Shown one piece after another: positions 8,506 through 17,454 of a DNA stretch of 64,000 nucleotides. Position 1 is the stretch's first letter. Each line of letters opens with the position of its first letter. The position numbers and the translations under genes are program-made. Source of the DNA: Taibaiella chishuiensis (lineage in GTDB: Bacteria > Bacteroidota > Bacteroidia > Chitinophagales > Chitinophagaceae). Below the pieces are notes generated by a model. The model was not told where the DNA came from. It worked only from the letters and a program-made list of their open reading frames with translations, and ran no database searches. The DNA lies in the NCBI RefSeq assembly GCF_003014535.1, contig NZ_PYGD01000003.1:186001-250000 (forward strand), in the 5' to 3' direction.

Positions 8506-10803
8506 ATGAACAAGATATTGCATTGGTTTGCAGTAATAGTCTTGGGGGCGGCATCGCAAAACCTGCAGGGTCAAACTCCTGATTATCAGTTAAACCAGAA
8601 TAAAACGTGGATATTCGGCACTAGAGCCGGGATGAATTTTAACACTATACCGCCCGTTCCCTTTGCGACCGGTAATAACGAAATTGCGGAGGAGCCCCGG
8701 CTGGGCTCTGGTACTGCTGCTGTTTCCGATAATACGGGGCAACTGAGGTTTTACGCACAATTGGATACGGTTTGGGACAAGAATGGTAATGTCATGCCCA
8801 ATGGAAACGGCCTGATCGGTAATTTGCCGGTTTATGCTTTTTCCGGTGGTCCCGCAACACCGCCGCAGGATCCGAGTTATTTTAACGGGGCCTCCCTGGT
8901 CGTTCCCTATCCCGGAGCGCCCGATAAATATATCGTCTTTTCAAAAACAGGCCTTATAGCCAATCCTACGGTATTTGTAGGCGGCATTTTTAACGGGAAT
9001 GGTAACGATTCTGCAGCCGGCCGCCTGTATTATTCGGTGGTGGATATGTCGCTGCGCGGCGGTCTGGGCGATGTAGTGCCCGGGCAGAAAGGGATACAGA
9101 TTGATAGCCTGCTGGCCGACCGCCTGGTAGCGGTTACGGGGCCATCCTGTAACATATGGGTATTAAGTATGAAGATCGATGGCAGCGCCATCCATGCCTT
9201 TGAGATTACGCCGGAGGGTATTAATACCCTGCCCGTTGTTTCGCCCTGTGATACAGCGATCGCTACGGGCATGTCGTTCGGCATGATGTTTAGCCAAACG
9301 GCAGGCGGTTGTATGACTGTGTCTCCCGACGGTACCCGGCTGGCGGTAAGCCTCTCCGGGCTGGTGCGTGATTTCACTACTCAATTATCTTACGGCGGCG
9401 GCTTCCAGTTATACGATTTCAATGCCGCCACCGGTGTGGCTACCAACCAGATCAATGTTTTAGTCGGCCCTGGTGTACCCAACGAAAGTGCGTTGTTTGG
9501 CTATTCCGTGATCAATCTTTGCTTTTCGCCAGATGCTACAAAAATGTACGTGCCGCATGGGTGGTTTTTCTCCGCGGGCATCTGGCAGTTCGATATTTCT
9601 TCCGGTCTGGTACCCACGATCATTGCTTCTAAGGTGGAGCTTGATCCGAACGGGTATTTGGGACATAATGCGGCAATGCGCCTCGGCTCCGATAACAAGG
9701 TTTATATTACCGGCACGACCTGGGGCGGGCTACTCGGTTCCGATGTGCTGCACCGGATCGAGAATCCTAATGTGACGGGCCCGAGCGCGCTGCTAGCCTT
9801 AGGTGCCGTGAGTCTTGCCCCTGGTACAGAGTCGCTTTATGGCCTCGGTAATATCGTGGTCCGGTCGCCGCCTTCCGATACAACCTTTACCGGTCATACG
9901 CTGACGCTTTGCGCCGGTGGGTCTTCCCTGGGCCTCTCCGTTCCGCAGGATCCGGCTTATACCTATTTATGGGACGATGGTTCGACGGGCAATACCCGCA
10001 CGGTAACAACAGGGGGCAATTTCCGGGTAGTCTATGGTCCCCGGTGTCCGAAGCTCGTCGATTCTTTTAAAGTAGAGGAGGTCGATGTCCGGTTTGATTT
10101 TGGTAGCGATACCGTGATCTGTGGCCGCATGTACCCTTTCGATCTTAAGGGGACCGAAGTGCCCGGTGCCACTTACCTGTGGCAGGACGGCAGCACGGGG
10201 CACTCCTTCAACGTAAGCGGCGGTGGCGTGTATTCCCTCACCGTTACCAAGCGCGACTGCTCGGCGAGTGATGAAATAAGGATCGACAATTTTGATGTAT
10301 TCCAGCACCTGGGACCTGATATCATGTTCTGCGCCGGAACGCCTTTTAACGTCCGCCTGGAGGGCAGGGTGCCGGACGGCGCCAGGGTATTGTGGAGCAC
10401 CGGGGTTACTACTCCTGCGATCGATGTGTCGCAGCCAGGTACTTATGGAATAAAGGTGACGCAGGATGTTTGCGAGGGTATGGATTCCATTACCATCCGG
10501 AACACCGAACTCTGCGATTGTATCGCCTTTATGCCAAATGCTTTTAGTCCCAATGGCGATGGGCTCAACGATATTTTCGCCCCCCTGCTGGAGACCGGTT
10601 GTTCGCTAAACGAATACAGCTTCGACATTTTTAACCGATGGGGACAGCGTGTATATAGTACCGCTAACCCCGGTAAAGGTTGGGATGGAAGGTTTAATGG
10701 TCAGCCTGTCGACCCGGGTACTTATTGGTTTACCATTTCTTTCGAAAAAGGCACGCATCGCCAGGTCTTTACCCGTAAAGGCGACCTGGTGTTGATAAAA
10801 TAA
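8506..10803 (+). CDS. Secreted protein with gliding-motility C-terminal domain (T9SS type B cargo), paralogue 2
   Basis: The protein has 765 residues from the ATG at 8506; a TTG two codons upstream is unlikely. It has the same architecture as the preceding gene: signal peptide ending near LQGQ-T, propeller-like region with KTWIFGTRAG and LCFSPDATKMY, three Cys-containing Ig/PKD-like modules, and a final sorting domain (FMPNAFSPNGDGLNDIF, FNRWGQRVY, GWDG). The two proteins differ widely in the first 550 residues but are nearly identical through one module (VPGATYLWQDG to IDNFDVFQ). That points to tandem duplication followed by gene conversion. The specific role is unknown; both are probably surface proteins in separate transcripts. 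Confidence 0.85.
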   Translation: MNKILHWFAVIVLGAASQNLQGQTPDYQLNQNKTWIFGTRAGMNFNTIPPVPFATGNNEIAEEPRLGSGTAAVSDNTGQLRFYAQLDTVWDKNGNVMPNGNGLIGNLPVYAFSGGPATPPQDPSYFNGASLVVPYPGAPDKYIVFSKTGLIANPTVFVGGIFNGNGNDSAAGRLYYSVVDMSLRGGLGDVVPGQKGIQIDSLLADRLVAVTGPSCNIWVLSMKIDGSAIHAFEITPEGINTLPVVSPCDTAIATGMSFGMMFSQTAGGCMTVSPDGTRLAVSLSGLVRDFTTQLSYGGGFQLYDFNAATGVATNQINVLVGPGVPNESALFGYSVINLCFSPDATKMYVPHGWFFSAGIWQFDISSGLVPTIIASKVELDPNGYLGHNAAMRLGSDNKVYITGTTWGGLLGSDVLHRIENPNVTGPSALLALGAVSLAPGTESLYGLGNIVVRSPPSDTTFTGHTLTLCAGGSSLGLSVPQDPAYTYLWDDGSTGNTRTVTTGGNFRVVYGPRCPKLVDSFKVEEVDVRFDFGSDTVICGRMYPFDLKGTEVPGATYLWQDGSTGHSFNVSGGGVYSLTVTKRDCSASDEIRIDNFDVFQHLGPDIMFCAGTPFNVRLEGRVPDGARVLWSTGVTTPAIDVSQPGTYGIKVTQDVCEGMDSITIRNTELCDCIAFMPNAFSPNGDGLNDIFAPLLETGCSLNEYSFDIFNRWGQRVYSTANPGKGWDGRFNGQPVDPGTYWFTISFEKGTHRQVFTRKGDLVLIK

Positions 10804-10834
10804 TGGCAGGTTTTTACGGAGATTTCCTGCTATG

Positions 10835-10862
10835 CCCTTTGCCCCCGGCAAAGGGTTTTTTT
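10835..10862 (+). terminator. Intrinsic terminator after paralogue 2
   Basis: CCCTTTGCC (10835-10843) pairs with GGCAAAGGG (10847-10855), followed by seven T. The upstream element CAGG-TTTTTACGGAGATTT-CCTG (10807-10829) copies the one after paralogue 1. Confidence 0.9.
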
Positions 10863-10922
10863 AATGGATAACGTATTGCAGATTTTTTTAGAAATAACCG
10901 ATCCGATCTCTATATTTGGGCC

Positions 10923-11582
10923 ATGAAAAAAATATACTGCGCCCTGCTGGTGTTCTGCGGTTTCCAGGCTGTACACGCTCAAAAAACAAGTCCCCTGTAC
11001 GAGGCTTATTTCTCCGATCCCGATGCGATGAAGGAGAACGAAGAGGGCGGCGGTTATAACTTTAAAACCAAAGACGGTCTTAAAGTGTCGATGAGCGATG
11101 ATGGCTATTATAAACTCTTTGGGGCAGACGGCATCCTGCTGGAAGAGGGCGATACCGACGAAGGAGATAACAGCTTTTCCCGTCATGGTAAATGGACCGA
11201 GTACTATGCCTCCGGTAAGCCCAAGGCCTCCGGTAACTATTTCCAGAACCAGCCATTCGGGCATTGGCAGTTGTTCGACAACAAAGGCAACCTGGCTTCC
11301 GAATTCGATATCCTGGTAATTACCGCCGAAGACGGTACTACGGCTTATTGTAAAGCGGGTACTGAATTGGTTTATTTCGATAACGGTAAGCTGAAGGAAG
11401 AACGTTTCTTTAAAGCGGAACCTTATAACGGGGAAGACCGTATCCAGGTAGACGACCCGGAAACGGGTAAGAAGGTATGGAGTAAGGTGGCTGTAAAGGC
11501 CTACAGGGCCAAACCTTTCGGCACCTGGGTATACTATAACAATGATGGTTCGGTAGAGCGCAGGGAAGATAAAAAGAATTAG
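10923..11582 (+). CDS. Exported MORN-variant repeat protein
   Basis: The protein has 219 residues. A Sec signal peptide ends at VHAQ-K (residue 20). From about residue 70 there are repeats of the MORN-variant/YwqK type: GKWTEYYASGKPKASGNY, GHWQLFDNKGNLASEF, ELVYFDNGKLKEERFF and GTWVYYNNDGSVERRE. Each is a beta hairpin with a G-x-W-x-x-Y/F core. Such repeats occur in exported proteins of Bacteroidota, often of unknown role, and in YwqK-like antitoxins. Here a signal peptide argues for periplasm or cell surface. It converges on the lipoprotein gene and the two stops overlap by 4 bases. Confidence 0.75.
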   Translation: MKKIYCALLVFCGFQAVHAQKTSPLYEAYFSDPDAMKENEEGGGYNFKTKDGLKVSMSDDGYYKLFGADGILLEEGDTDEGDNSFSRHGKWTEYYASGKPKASGNYFQNQPFGHWQLFDNKGNLASEFDILVITAEDGTTAYCKAGTELVYFDNGKLKEERFFKAEPYNGEDRIQVDDPETGKKVWSKVAVKAYRAKPFGTWVYYNNDGSVERREDKKN

Positions 11583-12184
11583 TGCAGGCTCTGCAAAGGC
11601 TTGTTTCCTGCTGCTGATGCCGGCGCCTGTGTGCCGATACGGTAGAAGGCCTGGTAAGTGCAGGAGTCCATTCTCGTACGGTAATAGCTGCAATTGCGCT
11701 GAAGCGCGTTGTCAAGATGCCGGAGGATGGCCGTATCGAAATTGCCATTGTTAGCAACAATGATCAGTGGTTGTTTGCCGGCGTAAAGCGTAAACTGGAT
11801 CAGCAGATCGCCTTCTTGTTTATAGTCTTTAAATACCGCGGCCAGGGTGTTGCTATCGGCGTCGAAATAGCTATCCAGGGTATCGATGCTGATTACGCGT
11901 TCCATGGTAGGTTCATCGGTAAGCAGTATAATTTTCTGCAGTACGGCCGGGCCGTATTTGGGTGTTGTGCCCCCCTCGGGGCCATAGGTCTCAAATGCGC
12001 CGGAAGTGCTGTACGTATTGCCATCTGCGGGGTTAAGGTATACCTGTTTGCCTTCCAGGCTGTCCGGGTTACTGGTTATACCCGCCCTGCCGCTTGTTTT
12101 ATTTCCCGAGCAGGACAACAGGCCGGATACCGGTAAGCATAAACATAACAGCAGCGTCTTGTTATAGAGGAAAAAACATTTCAT
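11579..12184 (-). CDS. Lipoprotein of unknown function
   Basis: The protein has 201 residues. The N-terminus has a signal of the lipoprotein type with the lipobox GLLS-Cys (Cys25). The mature part has no recognised domain. A segment near residues 85-125 (KIILLTDEPTMERVISIDTLDSYF) and a second near 130-160 have an alternating beta pattern. The Cys pair in RNCSYYRTRMDSC (about 169-179) could form a disulfide. It is convergent with the MORN-like gene and unlikely to be co-regulated with it. Function is unknown. Confidence 0.7.
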   Translation of the reverse strand: MKCFFLYNKTLLLCLCLPVSGLLSCSGNKTSGRAGITSNPDSLEGKQVYLNPADGNTYSTSGAFETYGPEGGTTPKYGPAVLQKIILLTDEPTMERVISIDTLDSYFDADSNTLAAVFKDYKQEGDLLIQFTLYAGKQPLIIVANNGNFDTAILRHLDNALQRNCSYYRTRMDSCTYQAFYRIGTQAPASAAGNKPLQSLH

Positions 12185-12202
12185 AGCAGGATAAAGATCG
12201 TA

Positions 12203-12234
12203 ATAAAAAAACTGCTTCCCATATGGGAAGCAGT
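12203..12234 (-). terminator. Intrinsic terminator of citrate synthase
   Basis: ACTGCTTCCCAT (12211-12222) and ATGGGAAGCAGT (12223-12234) form a 12-bp perfect dyad. On the minus strand the hairpin is followed by eight U. The plus strand also has a T-run, but no plus-strand gene reads into it. Confidence 0.9.
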
Positions 12235-12256
12235 TTTTTTATGGATAAGCTTGAAA

Positions 12257-13576
12257 TTAGTCTTCTACTACTTCGCCTACAACCAGTTTCTGCAGGAACT
12301 CGGTAGTTACAGATTTCGGACGCTCCAGGGGGAAGCCCAGGGCGCGGTCCCAGCACAGGCTGGCCAGTACACCCAGTGCACGGCTTACACCGAACAGTAC
12401 GGTATAGAAATCTTCTTCAACAAGGCCGTAGTGCTTCAGCAGCGCGCCGCTGTGGGCATCCACGTTTGGCCATGGATTCTTGATCTTGCCGGTGCCTTCC
12501 AGGATCGCAGGCGCCACCTCGTAGATGTTCCAAACGGTCTGTACCAGCGGATCTTCGGGGCAATGTGTTTTACCGAACTCCATCTGGGCGGTGAAACGCG
12601 GATCGGTTTTACGCAGTACTGCGTGACCGTAACCCGGTACCACTTTGCCTTCAGCAAGTGTTTTCTTGATGTATTCTGCGATCTGCTCTTTGCTGGGCGA
12701 TTGCGTTTGCAGTTCCTGCTGCATTTCTTCGATCCAGCGGATCACTTCCTGGTTGGCCAGGCCGTGCAACGGACCTGCCAGGCCATTCAGACCGGCAGCG
12801 AAGGAGAGGTAAGGATCGCTCAGGGCAGAACCTACCAGGTGTGTGGTATGTGCCGATACGTTACCACCTTCGTGGTCGGCGTGGATGGTCATGTACAGGC
12901 GCATCAGGGCGAAGAAGCCTTTGTCTTCGAAGCCCAGCATGTGCGCGAAGTTACCGGCCCAGTCGAGCATACCGTTCGGCTGGATATGATCGCCGTTTTT
13001 ATATTTGCGGCGGTAGATATAAGCAGCAACCCTTGGCAGGCGTGCAATCAGGTTCATGGTATCTTCGTAGATGTAATCCCAATGGTTCTTTTTGCTGATA
13101 CCTTTGGCATACTCGCGGGCGAAGATCGATTCGCGCTGCAGTGCCATTACACCGATACTGAACTGGGTCATCGGGTGTGTATTTACCGGCAGGGATTCAA
13201 TAACATCAAATACATAATTAGGTACATGAGAACGGCGCGCCCATACAGCAGACAGATGATCGACATCTTCCTGGCTGGGCAACTCTCCGATCAGCATCAG
13301 GTGGAAAAGACCTTCGGGTAAGGGTTCTGTACCACCTTCAGCTTTTGGCAGCTTCTCGCGTAACTCGGGAATGGAGTAGCCGCGGAAACGGATACCTTCA
13401 TTAGAGTCGAGCAGAGAAGTTTCAGTGATCAGGCCTGTCATACCGCGCATGCCCTGGTAAACCTGAGCAAGTGTAATTTCACCTACTTTAAAGTCGCCGT
13501 GCTGTGCAATAAGATTCTTAATGTCGACATTAAGGGCATCGGCTTTCTCTTTAAAAAGGTCTTTAATGTAACCCAT
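12257..13576 (-). CDS. gltA: Citrate synthase, mitochondrial-type
   Basis: The protein has 439 residues. It condenses acetyl-CoA and oxaloacetate to citrate, the entry step of the TCA cycle. The catalytic triad expected from pig heart enzyme is present: His271 in GPLHGLANQE, His318 in VPGYGHAVLR and Asp373 in WPNVDAHSG. The whole protein follows the eukaryotic mitochondrial form rather than E. coli GltA. From memory, GMRGMTGLI, ETSLLDSNEGIRFRG, HADHEGGNVSAHTTHLVGSA and SRALGVLASL line up with the mitochondrial enzyme almost word for word. It lacks the allosteric NADH-site region of the E. coli type. It has its own promoter and terminator. Confidence 0.95.
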   Translation of the reverse strand: MGYIKDLFKEKADALNVDIKNLIAQHGDFKVGEITLAQVYQGMRGMTGLITETSLLDSNEGIRFRGYSIPELREKLPKAEGGTEPLPEGLFHLMLIGELPSQEDVDHLSAVWARRSHVPNYVFDVIESLPVNTHPMTQFSIGVMALQRESIFAREYAKGISKKNHWDYIYEDTMNLIARLPRVAAYIYRRKYKNGDHIQPNGMLDWAGNFAHMLGFEDKGFFALMRLYMTIHADHEGGNVSAHTTHLVGSALSDPYLSFAAGLNGLAGPLHGLANQEVIRWIEEMQQELQTQSPSKEQIAEYIKKTLAEGKVVPGYGHAVLRKTDPRFTAQMEFGKTHCPEDPLVQTVWNIYEVAPAILEGTGKIKNPWPNVDAHSGALLKHYGLVEEDFYTVLFGVSRALGVLASLCWDRALGFPLERPKSVTTEFLQKLVVGEVVED

Positions 13577-13620
13577 GATATTATTTAAGTATTAAGAGTA
13601 AGAAAAAAAATCAACACGGA

Positions 13621-13647
13621 CAAAGATAACAAATTGGTACGAACCAA
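13621..13647 (-). promoter_or_regulatory. Promoter of citrate synthase
   Basis: On the minus strand the -7 box is TATCTTTG (13628-13621), with TTG at 13647-13645 upstream at a spacing of 16. It lies 45 bases before the ATG. A dyad AGCCGAT/ATCGGCT (13659-13665 and 13681-13687) lies just upstream. Confidence 0.55.
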
Positions 13648-13760
13648 GCTAAAAGGCAAGCCGATTAATTTGCTTTTTTTATCGGCTGAAATTGACTATT
13701 GTCAAGGTTTGCAGCCATAATAATTCCCGCCCCGGCGCGCTTTTATCCGCCCTGCTCCCC

Positions 13761-13768
13761 TAAATTTG
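13761..13768 (+). promoter_or_regulatory. -7 promoter box TAAATTTG for the GNAT-OsmC-DinB genes
   Basis: TAAATTTG lies 19 bases before the ATG at 13788, so the transcript leader would be short. No ideal -33 TTTG is seen, only CTTTTAT near 13740. Confidence 0.55.
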
Positions 13769-13787
13769 TAACTCTTAAAAAGCCGTT

Positions 13788-14237
13788 ATGTCCCTGTTGA
13801 TCGAACGAAAAATTGATAATTTATTAATCTCGGCAGATAAGGCAAAAATCGATGCCAGGGTCGTGCACCACTTCCTGGACCAGGAGAGTTACTGGGCGCG
13901 GGGCATCCCCTTCGATACCGTTGTAAGGGCTATCGAACATTCAATATGCCTGGGCGCTTATCTTCCCGACGGCACACTGGCCGGCTTTGGCCGTATGATC
14001 ACCGACCAGGCTACCTTCGCTTATCTTGCCGATGTGTTTGTACAGCCCGCTTATCGCGGCCAGGGCATCTCCAAAGCGCTGATGCAGGTATTCTGCGATA
14101 TGGCCGACGAGTTCGGACTGCGCCGGTTCCTGCTCACCACGCAGGACGCCCACGGTCTTTACCACCAATACGGTTTTGATCCTTTTCCTTATCCCGAACG
14201 GTTAATGAGCCGGCCCGGGGTAGTTTATCCAGTTTAA
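13788..14237 (+). CDS. GNAT-family N-acetyltransferase
   Basis: The protein has 149 residues. It has the acetyl-CoA-binding motif A: DVFVQPAYRGQGISKALM, with the R-G-Q-G-I-S pyrophosphate loop near residues 90-95. A GFGRMITD strand and LADVFV precede it, and the C-terminal YHQYGFDPF is the usual motif B end. The acceptor is unknown; this sub-type (YjaB/YpeA-like length) acts on small molecules or protein N-termini. It is first of three closely spaced genes: 10 bases separate it from the OsmC-like gene, which itself overlaps the DinB-like gene. Confidence 0.85.
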   Translation: MSLLIERKIDNLLISADKAKIDARVVHHFLDQESYWARGIPFDTVVRAIEHSICLGAYLPDGTLAGFGRMITDQATFAYLADVFVQPAYRGQGISKALMQVFCDMADEFGLRRFLLTTQDAHGLYHQYGFDPFPYPERLMSRPGVVYPV

Positions 14238-14247
14238 TCTGCCTGTT

Positions 14248-14730
14248 ATGTCAGACCTGCATACGTACGCCACTACCACTACCTGGACGGGTAATACCGG
14301 TACAGGTACATCGGGCTACACCGCTTACGAGCGTAGCCATACGATAACCGCAGCCGGGAAACCGCCCCTGGCGGCCTCTTCAGACCCCGCATTCCGGGGC
14401 GACCCTGCAAAATACAACCCCGAAGAACTGTTGCTGGCTTCGGTATCCGGTTGCCATATGTTATGGTATCTGCATCTTTGTGCGGTGCACCAGGTAACGG
14501 TAATCGCCTATACCGACGAAACCAGCGGCGAGATGCGTACCGGCGCCGACGGCGGCGGGCGTTTTACGGGTATCGTGCTTCGGCCGCGTATCGTACTCGG
14601 GGATCCGGATAAGGCGGCATTGGCCTTATCGTTGCACCACAAAGCCCATGAGCTGTGCTTTATCGCCAACTCCCTTAATTTTCCTGTTATTGTAGAACCT
14701 CAAATACTTACTACCGATGAACGTATCTGA
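14248..14730 (+). CDS. OsmC/Ohr-family thiol peroxidase
   Basis: The protein has 160 residues and both redox cysteines of the OsmC fold. Cys69 is in SVSGCHMLW at the start of the long central helix, and Cys137 is in HKAHELCFIANS. In the family these reduce organic hydroperoxides in the cytoplasm. The sequence is closer to the YhfA/OsmC-like branch than to Ohr (inference from the HKAHELCFIANS form). It starts 10 bases after the acetyltransferase stop and overlaps the next gene by 14 bases, so the three are almost certainly one operon. Confidence 0.85.
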   Translation: MSDLHTYATTTTWTGNTGTGTSGYTAYERSHTITAAGKPPLAASSDPAFRGDPAKYNPEELLLASVSGCHMLWYLHLCAVHQVTVIAYTDETSGEMRTGADGGGRFTGIVLRPRIVLGDPDKAALALSLHHKAHELCFIANSLNFPVIVEPQILTTDERI

Positions 14731-15295
14731 AAATTTTTCGGCGATCAGTGCCAAGATGTTCCATTACTACAAATCGCTCGGCGATAAATCGCTGGCGCGG
14801 CTCGACGATAAGGAGATCCACCTGCGCATTTCGGGTGCATCCAATAATGTGGCTACGATCGTAAAACACATGTCGGGCAATATGCTGTCGCGCTTTACCG
14901 ACTTCCTGACCAGCGATGGCGAAAAGCCCTGGCGTAAAAGGGATGAAGAATTCGACGATACCTATAGCTCCAAGGCCGAAATGATGGCAGCCTGGGAGCA
15001 AGGCTGGGCCTGTCTTTTCGGGGCGCTTGCCGCTATACCGGAGGCCGGGCTTACCGATATCGTTTATATCCGCAACGAAGGACATACCGTGCTGGAGGCC
15101 ATTACGCGCCAGGTAGCGCACTACGCCTATCATACCGGCCAGATCGTTATGATCGCTAAGGCCATCCGCGATGAAGACTGGGAGTCGCTCAGCATTGCCA
15201 AAGGCGCTTCGGATGCCTATAACCAGGATAAATTTGAACAACCCCAGGCCCGCCGGTTCTTTACCGACGGCAAGGTTGCAGGCAGCGGGGCATAA
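14717..15295 (+). CDS. DinB-like DUF1572 protein
   Basis: The protein has 192 residues and the four-helix DinB/YfiT-type fold. The expected metal-binding histidines are His51 (TIVKHMSGN), His135 and His139 (RQVAHYAYHTGQ). The DUF1572 branch is recognised from the WRKRDEEF segment and the central helix. DinB relatives are thiol- or metal-dependent S-transferases, but DUF1572 function is unknown. The gene overlaps the OsmC gene by 14 bases, so it is translationally coupled. The stop codon lies in the loop of the terminator hairpin, so transcription ends immediately. Confidence 0.85.
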   Translation: MNVSENFSAISAKMFHYYKSLGDKSLARLDDKEIHLRISGASNNVATIVKHMSGNMLSRFTDFLTSDGEKPWRKRDEEFDDTYSSKAEMMAAWEQGWACLFGALAAIPEAGLTDIVYIRNEGHTVLEAITRQVAHYAYHTGQIVMIAKAIRDEDWESLSIAKGASDAYNQDKFEQPQARRFFTDGKVAGSGA

Positions 15296-15312
15296 GCTGC
15301 CCCGCTTTTTTA
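15285..15312 (+). terminator. Terminator whose hairpin contains the stop codon
   Basis: GCGGGGCA (15285-15292) pairs with TGCCCCGC (15298-15305), followed by TTTTTTA. The TAA stop (15293-15295) is in the 5-base loop. It lies between convergent genes. Confidence 0.85.
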
Positions 15313-17436
15313 TTAGCGGGGGTGCCAGGCGTAAAAGTAAATATGCCCCAGGCTGTCCACCGGTTGCAGGTGGTTGCGTTCGGCAATAGCGTTGGCTGCC
15401 CAGTAGGCGGCATAGGCTTCCGCATGAAACTCCTTGTTGGGAATACTGCTGAGGGTAGAATCGTGGATAAAGCTGCGGTCTATGGCCAGCAGTATGGGTT
15501 TGCCATTCAGGCGTTTTTTCAACTCCTCCGGCGCAGTGTCCTTACTCACCAGGTCGAGCAGGTCTTTGGAAAAGCGCGGCGGGGTGCGGCTCAGTTTACA
15601 GCTCATCAGCGGTAGCTTACTGTATAACGATAATTGGTAAGAAAAGCTGCTCATGTCGCCGAGATCATCGATGGTGTGGTCATAATCTTCAGATCCTACG
15701 AGGTAATAGGGTATGGGTAGTATGGCCTGGTAGTCGTTGAAATTGAGCTTGAGTTGCTTCAACTGGGGATAAGCGCTAGCCGCCAGCGGCGAGGGGTAAT
15801 TGGCGCCCTCCCGGAAGCGGTGCATAAAGTTGATCGTTTCCTCTCCACCCAACACCAGTACCAACACGAGAATGAGCTGCCTGCCCTGGCGGTTGGTAAG
15901 GCGGTAGAGCGCAGCCACGGTATACATGATCCAGATGTAGAAGGTCCAGTAGAAAGGCCAGGCAAAACGGGCCATACTCCTGAACTGCTCTACCTTGCGC
16001 GTAAACCGGTGCAGGAGATACAAGGGATTGGTACGGTTAATGAAATAGTCGATATGGTAATGGCCGAATGCGATATAGAGCAAGACAGCCGTTGCGGCAT
16101 AAAAAAGAACGGCGCGTAACATCGCGGTACGCTTACCCACCGGTTGAAGCGGGCTGAAAACAAGCTTCTGCCTGCTTTTGATAAAAAAGACCAGAGTTAC
16201 CAGGATACCTGCGGCCCCTATCAACAGCAGCACCACCTCTTTATAACCGATACCTTCTGTACGGAAAGGCAGGGAAAGATGCAGCTTCTCCATCATCGGG
16301 TAATAATTTTCTCCAAACGACATCGATAACATCACCAGGCCCGCCAGGAAAATACCGGCGTACAGGGGACTCCGGAAAAAGTCCTTCTGGATGTTGAATA
16401 GCGTAAGCCGGAAACGGCGGCTGAAGAGGCTGATGATCAGTAATACGGCCACGGCATACAAGCCGATATTGCCCAGGTATACCATCAGTTCCACGGCATC
16501 CGGCCATTTCTCGATCCACAAGGGGAAGTAAACATGGTGGAACGTGTAGTGGGTAAACAGCATGGAAAAATTGGTCTTCTGTTCCATCCAGTCATAACCC
16601 ATGGCAAAGTCCTGCCGGATATCGAAATAACCGTCGGTAAGGTGCATCACACCAAATACAAGCACTACCGTAAGGCCGACAACCAGGCCCGATGCGATTA
16701 CAGAAGCAATACCCTTGCGCGACCGGAGGCGGTACAGGCCATACACAAACAACATACAGGACAGGAATACGGGTATGATCGCCACATAGTAGCCATGCGC
16801 CAGGAAGCAACAAAACGAGAACAACACCATAGCGCATACCAGTAAGGCCTGGTTGCGCAGTTTGTCGTTGTACCGGTGCCAGAGCAGGAACAGTGCGATG
16901 GCAAACAGGCTGAATGAGGTAAGCGAGAGGTTGAAGTGACTGTTAAAAATGCGGGTGACCTGGAAATTGATCCAGGGCAGGAAGAGCGCCAGCAGCCAGG
17001 CCAGGGCGACATTGCCGAGCAGGCGCCGGAATACGAAGAAGACCAGCAACCCCGTTACCAGGATATTGCCGATTATAAAATAGTTAAAACAGGGAATGGT
17101 ATAGTCCGAAATATCCCAGATATAATGACAAAACCAGCGGAAGGGGATCGAGAACAGCGGCGTATTATCGGTCGAATACACATAGTCGCCATAAGGATAA
17201 CCAAAACCTTCGTACTTGAAAAATCCGTCCTTGCCGATGGGCTCCTTTACATAGGATACCATCGTAAAATAGTTCTTTAAACCGTCGCCCCATGCCGTAA
17301 ACTGGGTTTCTTTCGGATGGGTGAAATGCCTGTGAAAACTAAAAGCGATCAGTACCAGGTGGATCAATACCAGCGAAAGCCAGGCATACCTGCGTTGTTG
17401 CAGCAGGCGGGTTAACGAAGCTAAGCGTTGTTGCAT
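15313..17436 (-). CDS. Large polytopic membrane protein, GT-C-like
   Basis: The protein has 707 residues. An N-terminal basic segment is followed by a first span (WLSLVLIHLVLIAFSF) and a large loop containing the acidic FTAWGDGLKNYFTM. Roughly ten more spans follow and a C-terminal extracytoplasmic part begins near residue 510. An Asp-containing first loop followed by many spans is the layout of lipid-sugar-dependent GT-C glycosyltransferases, so a glycan or cell-envelope role is plausible. No family signature allows a firm call. It begins 18 bases after the end of nhaA on the same strand and may be co-transcribed with it. Confidence 0.6.
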   Translation of the reverse strand: MQQRLASLTRLLQQRRYAWLSLVLIHLVLIAFSFHRHFTHPKETQFTAWGDGLKNYFTMVSYVKEPIGKDGFFKYEGFGYPYGDYVYSTDNTPLFSIPFRWFCHYIWDISDYTIPCFNYFIIGNILVTGLLVFFVFRRLLGNVALAWLLALFLPWINFQVTRIFNSHFNLSLTSFSLFAIALFLLWHRYNDKLRNQALLVCAMVLFSFCCFLAHGYYVAIIPVFLSCMLFVYGLYRLRSRKGIASVIASGLVVGLTVVLVFGVMHLTDGYFDIRQDFAMGYDWMEQKTNFSMLFTHYTFHHVYFPLWIEKWPDAVELMVYLGNIGLYAVAVLLIISLFSRRFRLTLFNIQKDFFRSPLYAGIFLAGLVMLSMSFGENYYPMMEKLHLSLPFRTEGIGYKEVVLLLIGAAGILVTLVFFIKSRQKLVFSPLQPVGKRTAMLRAVLFYAATAVLLYIAFGHYHIDYFINRTNPLYLLHRFTRKVEQFRSMARFAWPFYWTFYIWIMYTVAALYRLTNRQGRQLILVLVLVLGGEETINFMHRFREGANYPSPLAASAYPQLKQLKLNFNDYQAILPIPYYLVGSEDYDHTIDDLGDMSSFSYQLSLYSKLPLMSCKLSRTPPRFSKDLLDLVSKDTAPEELKKRLNGKPILLAIDRSFIHDSTLSSIPNKEFHAEAYAAYWAANAIAERNHLQPVDSLGHIYFYAWHPR

Positions 17437-17454
17437 ATAGGGAATAGACGGAAA

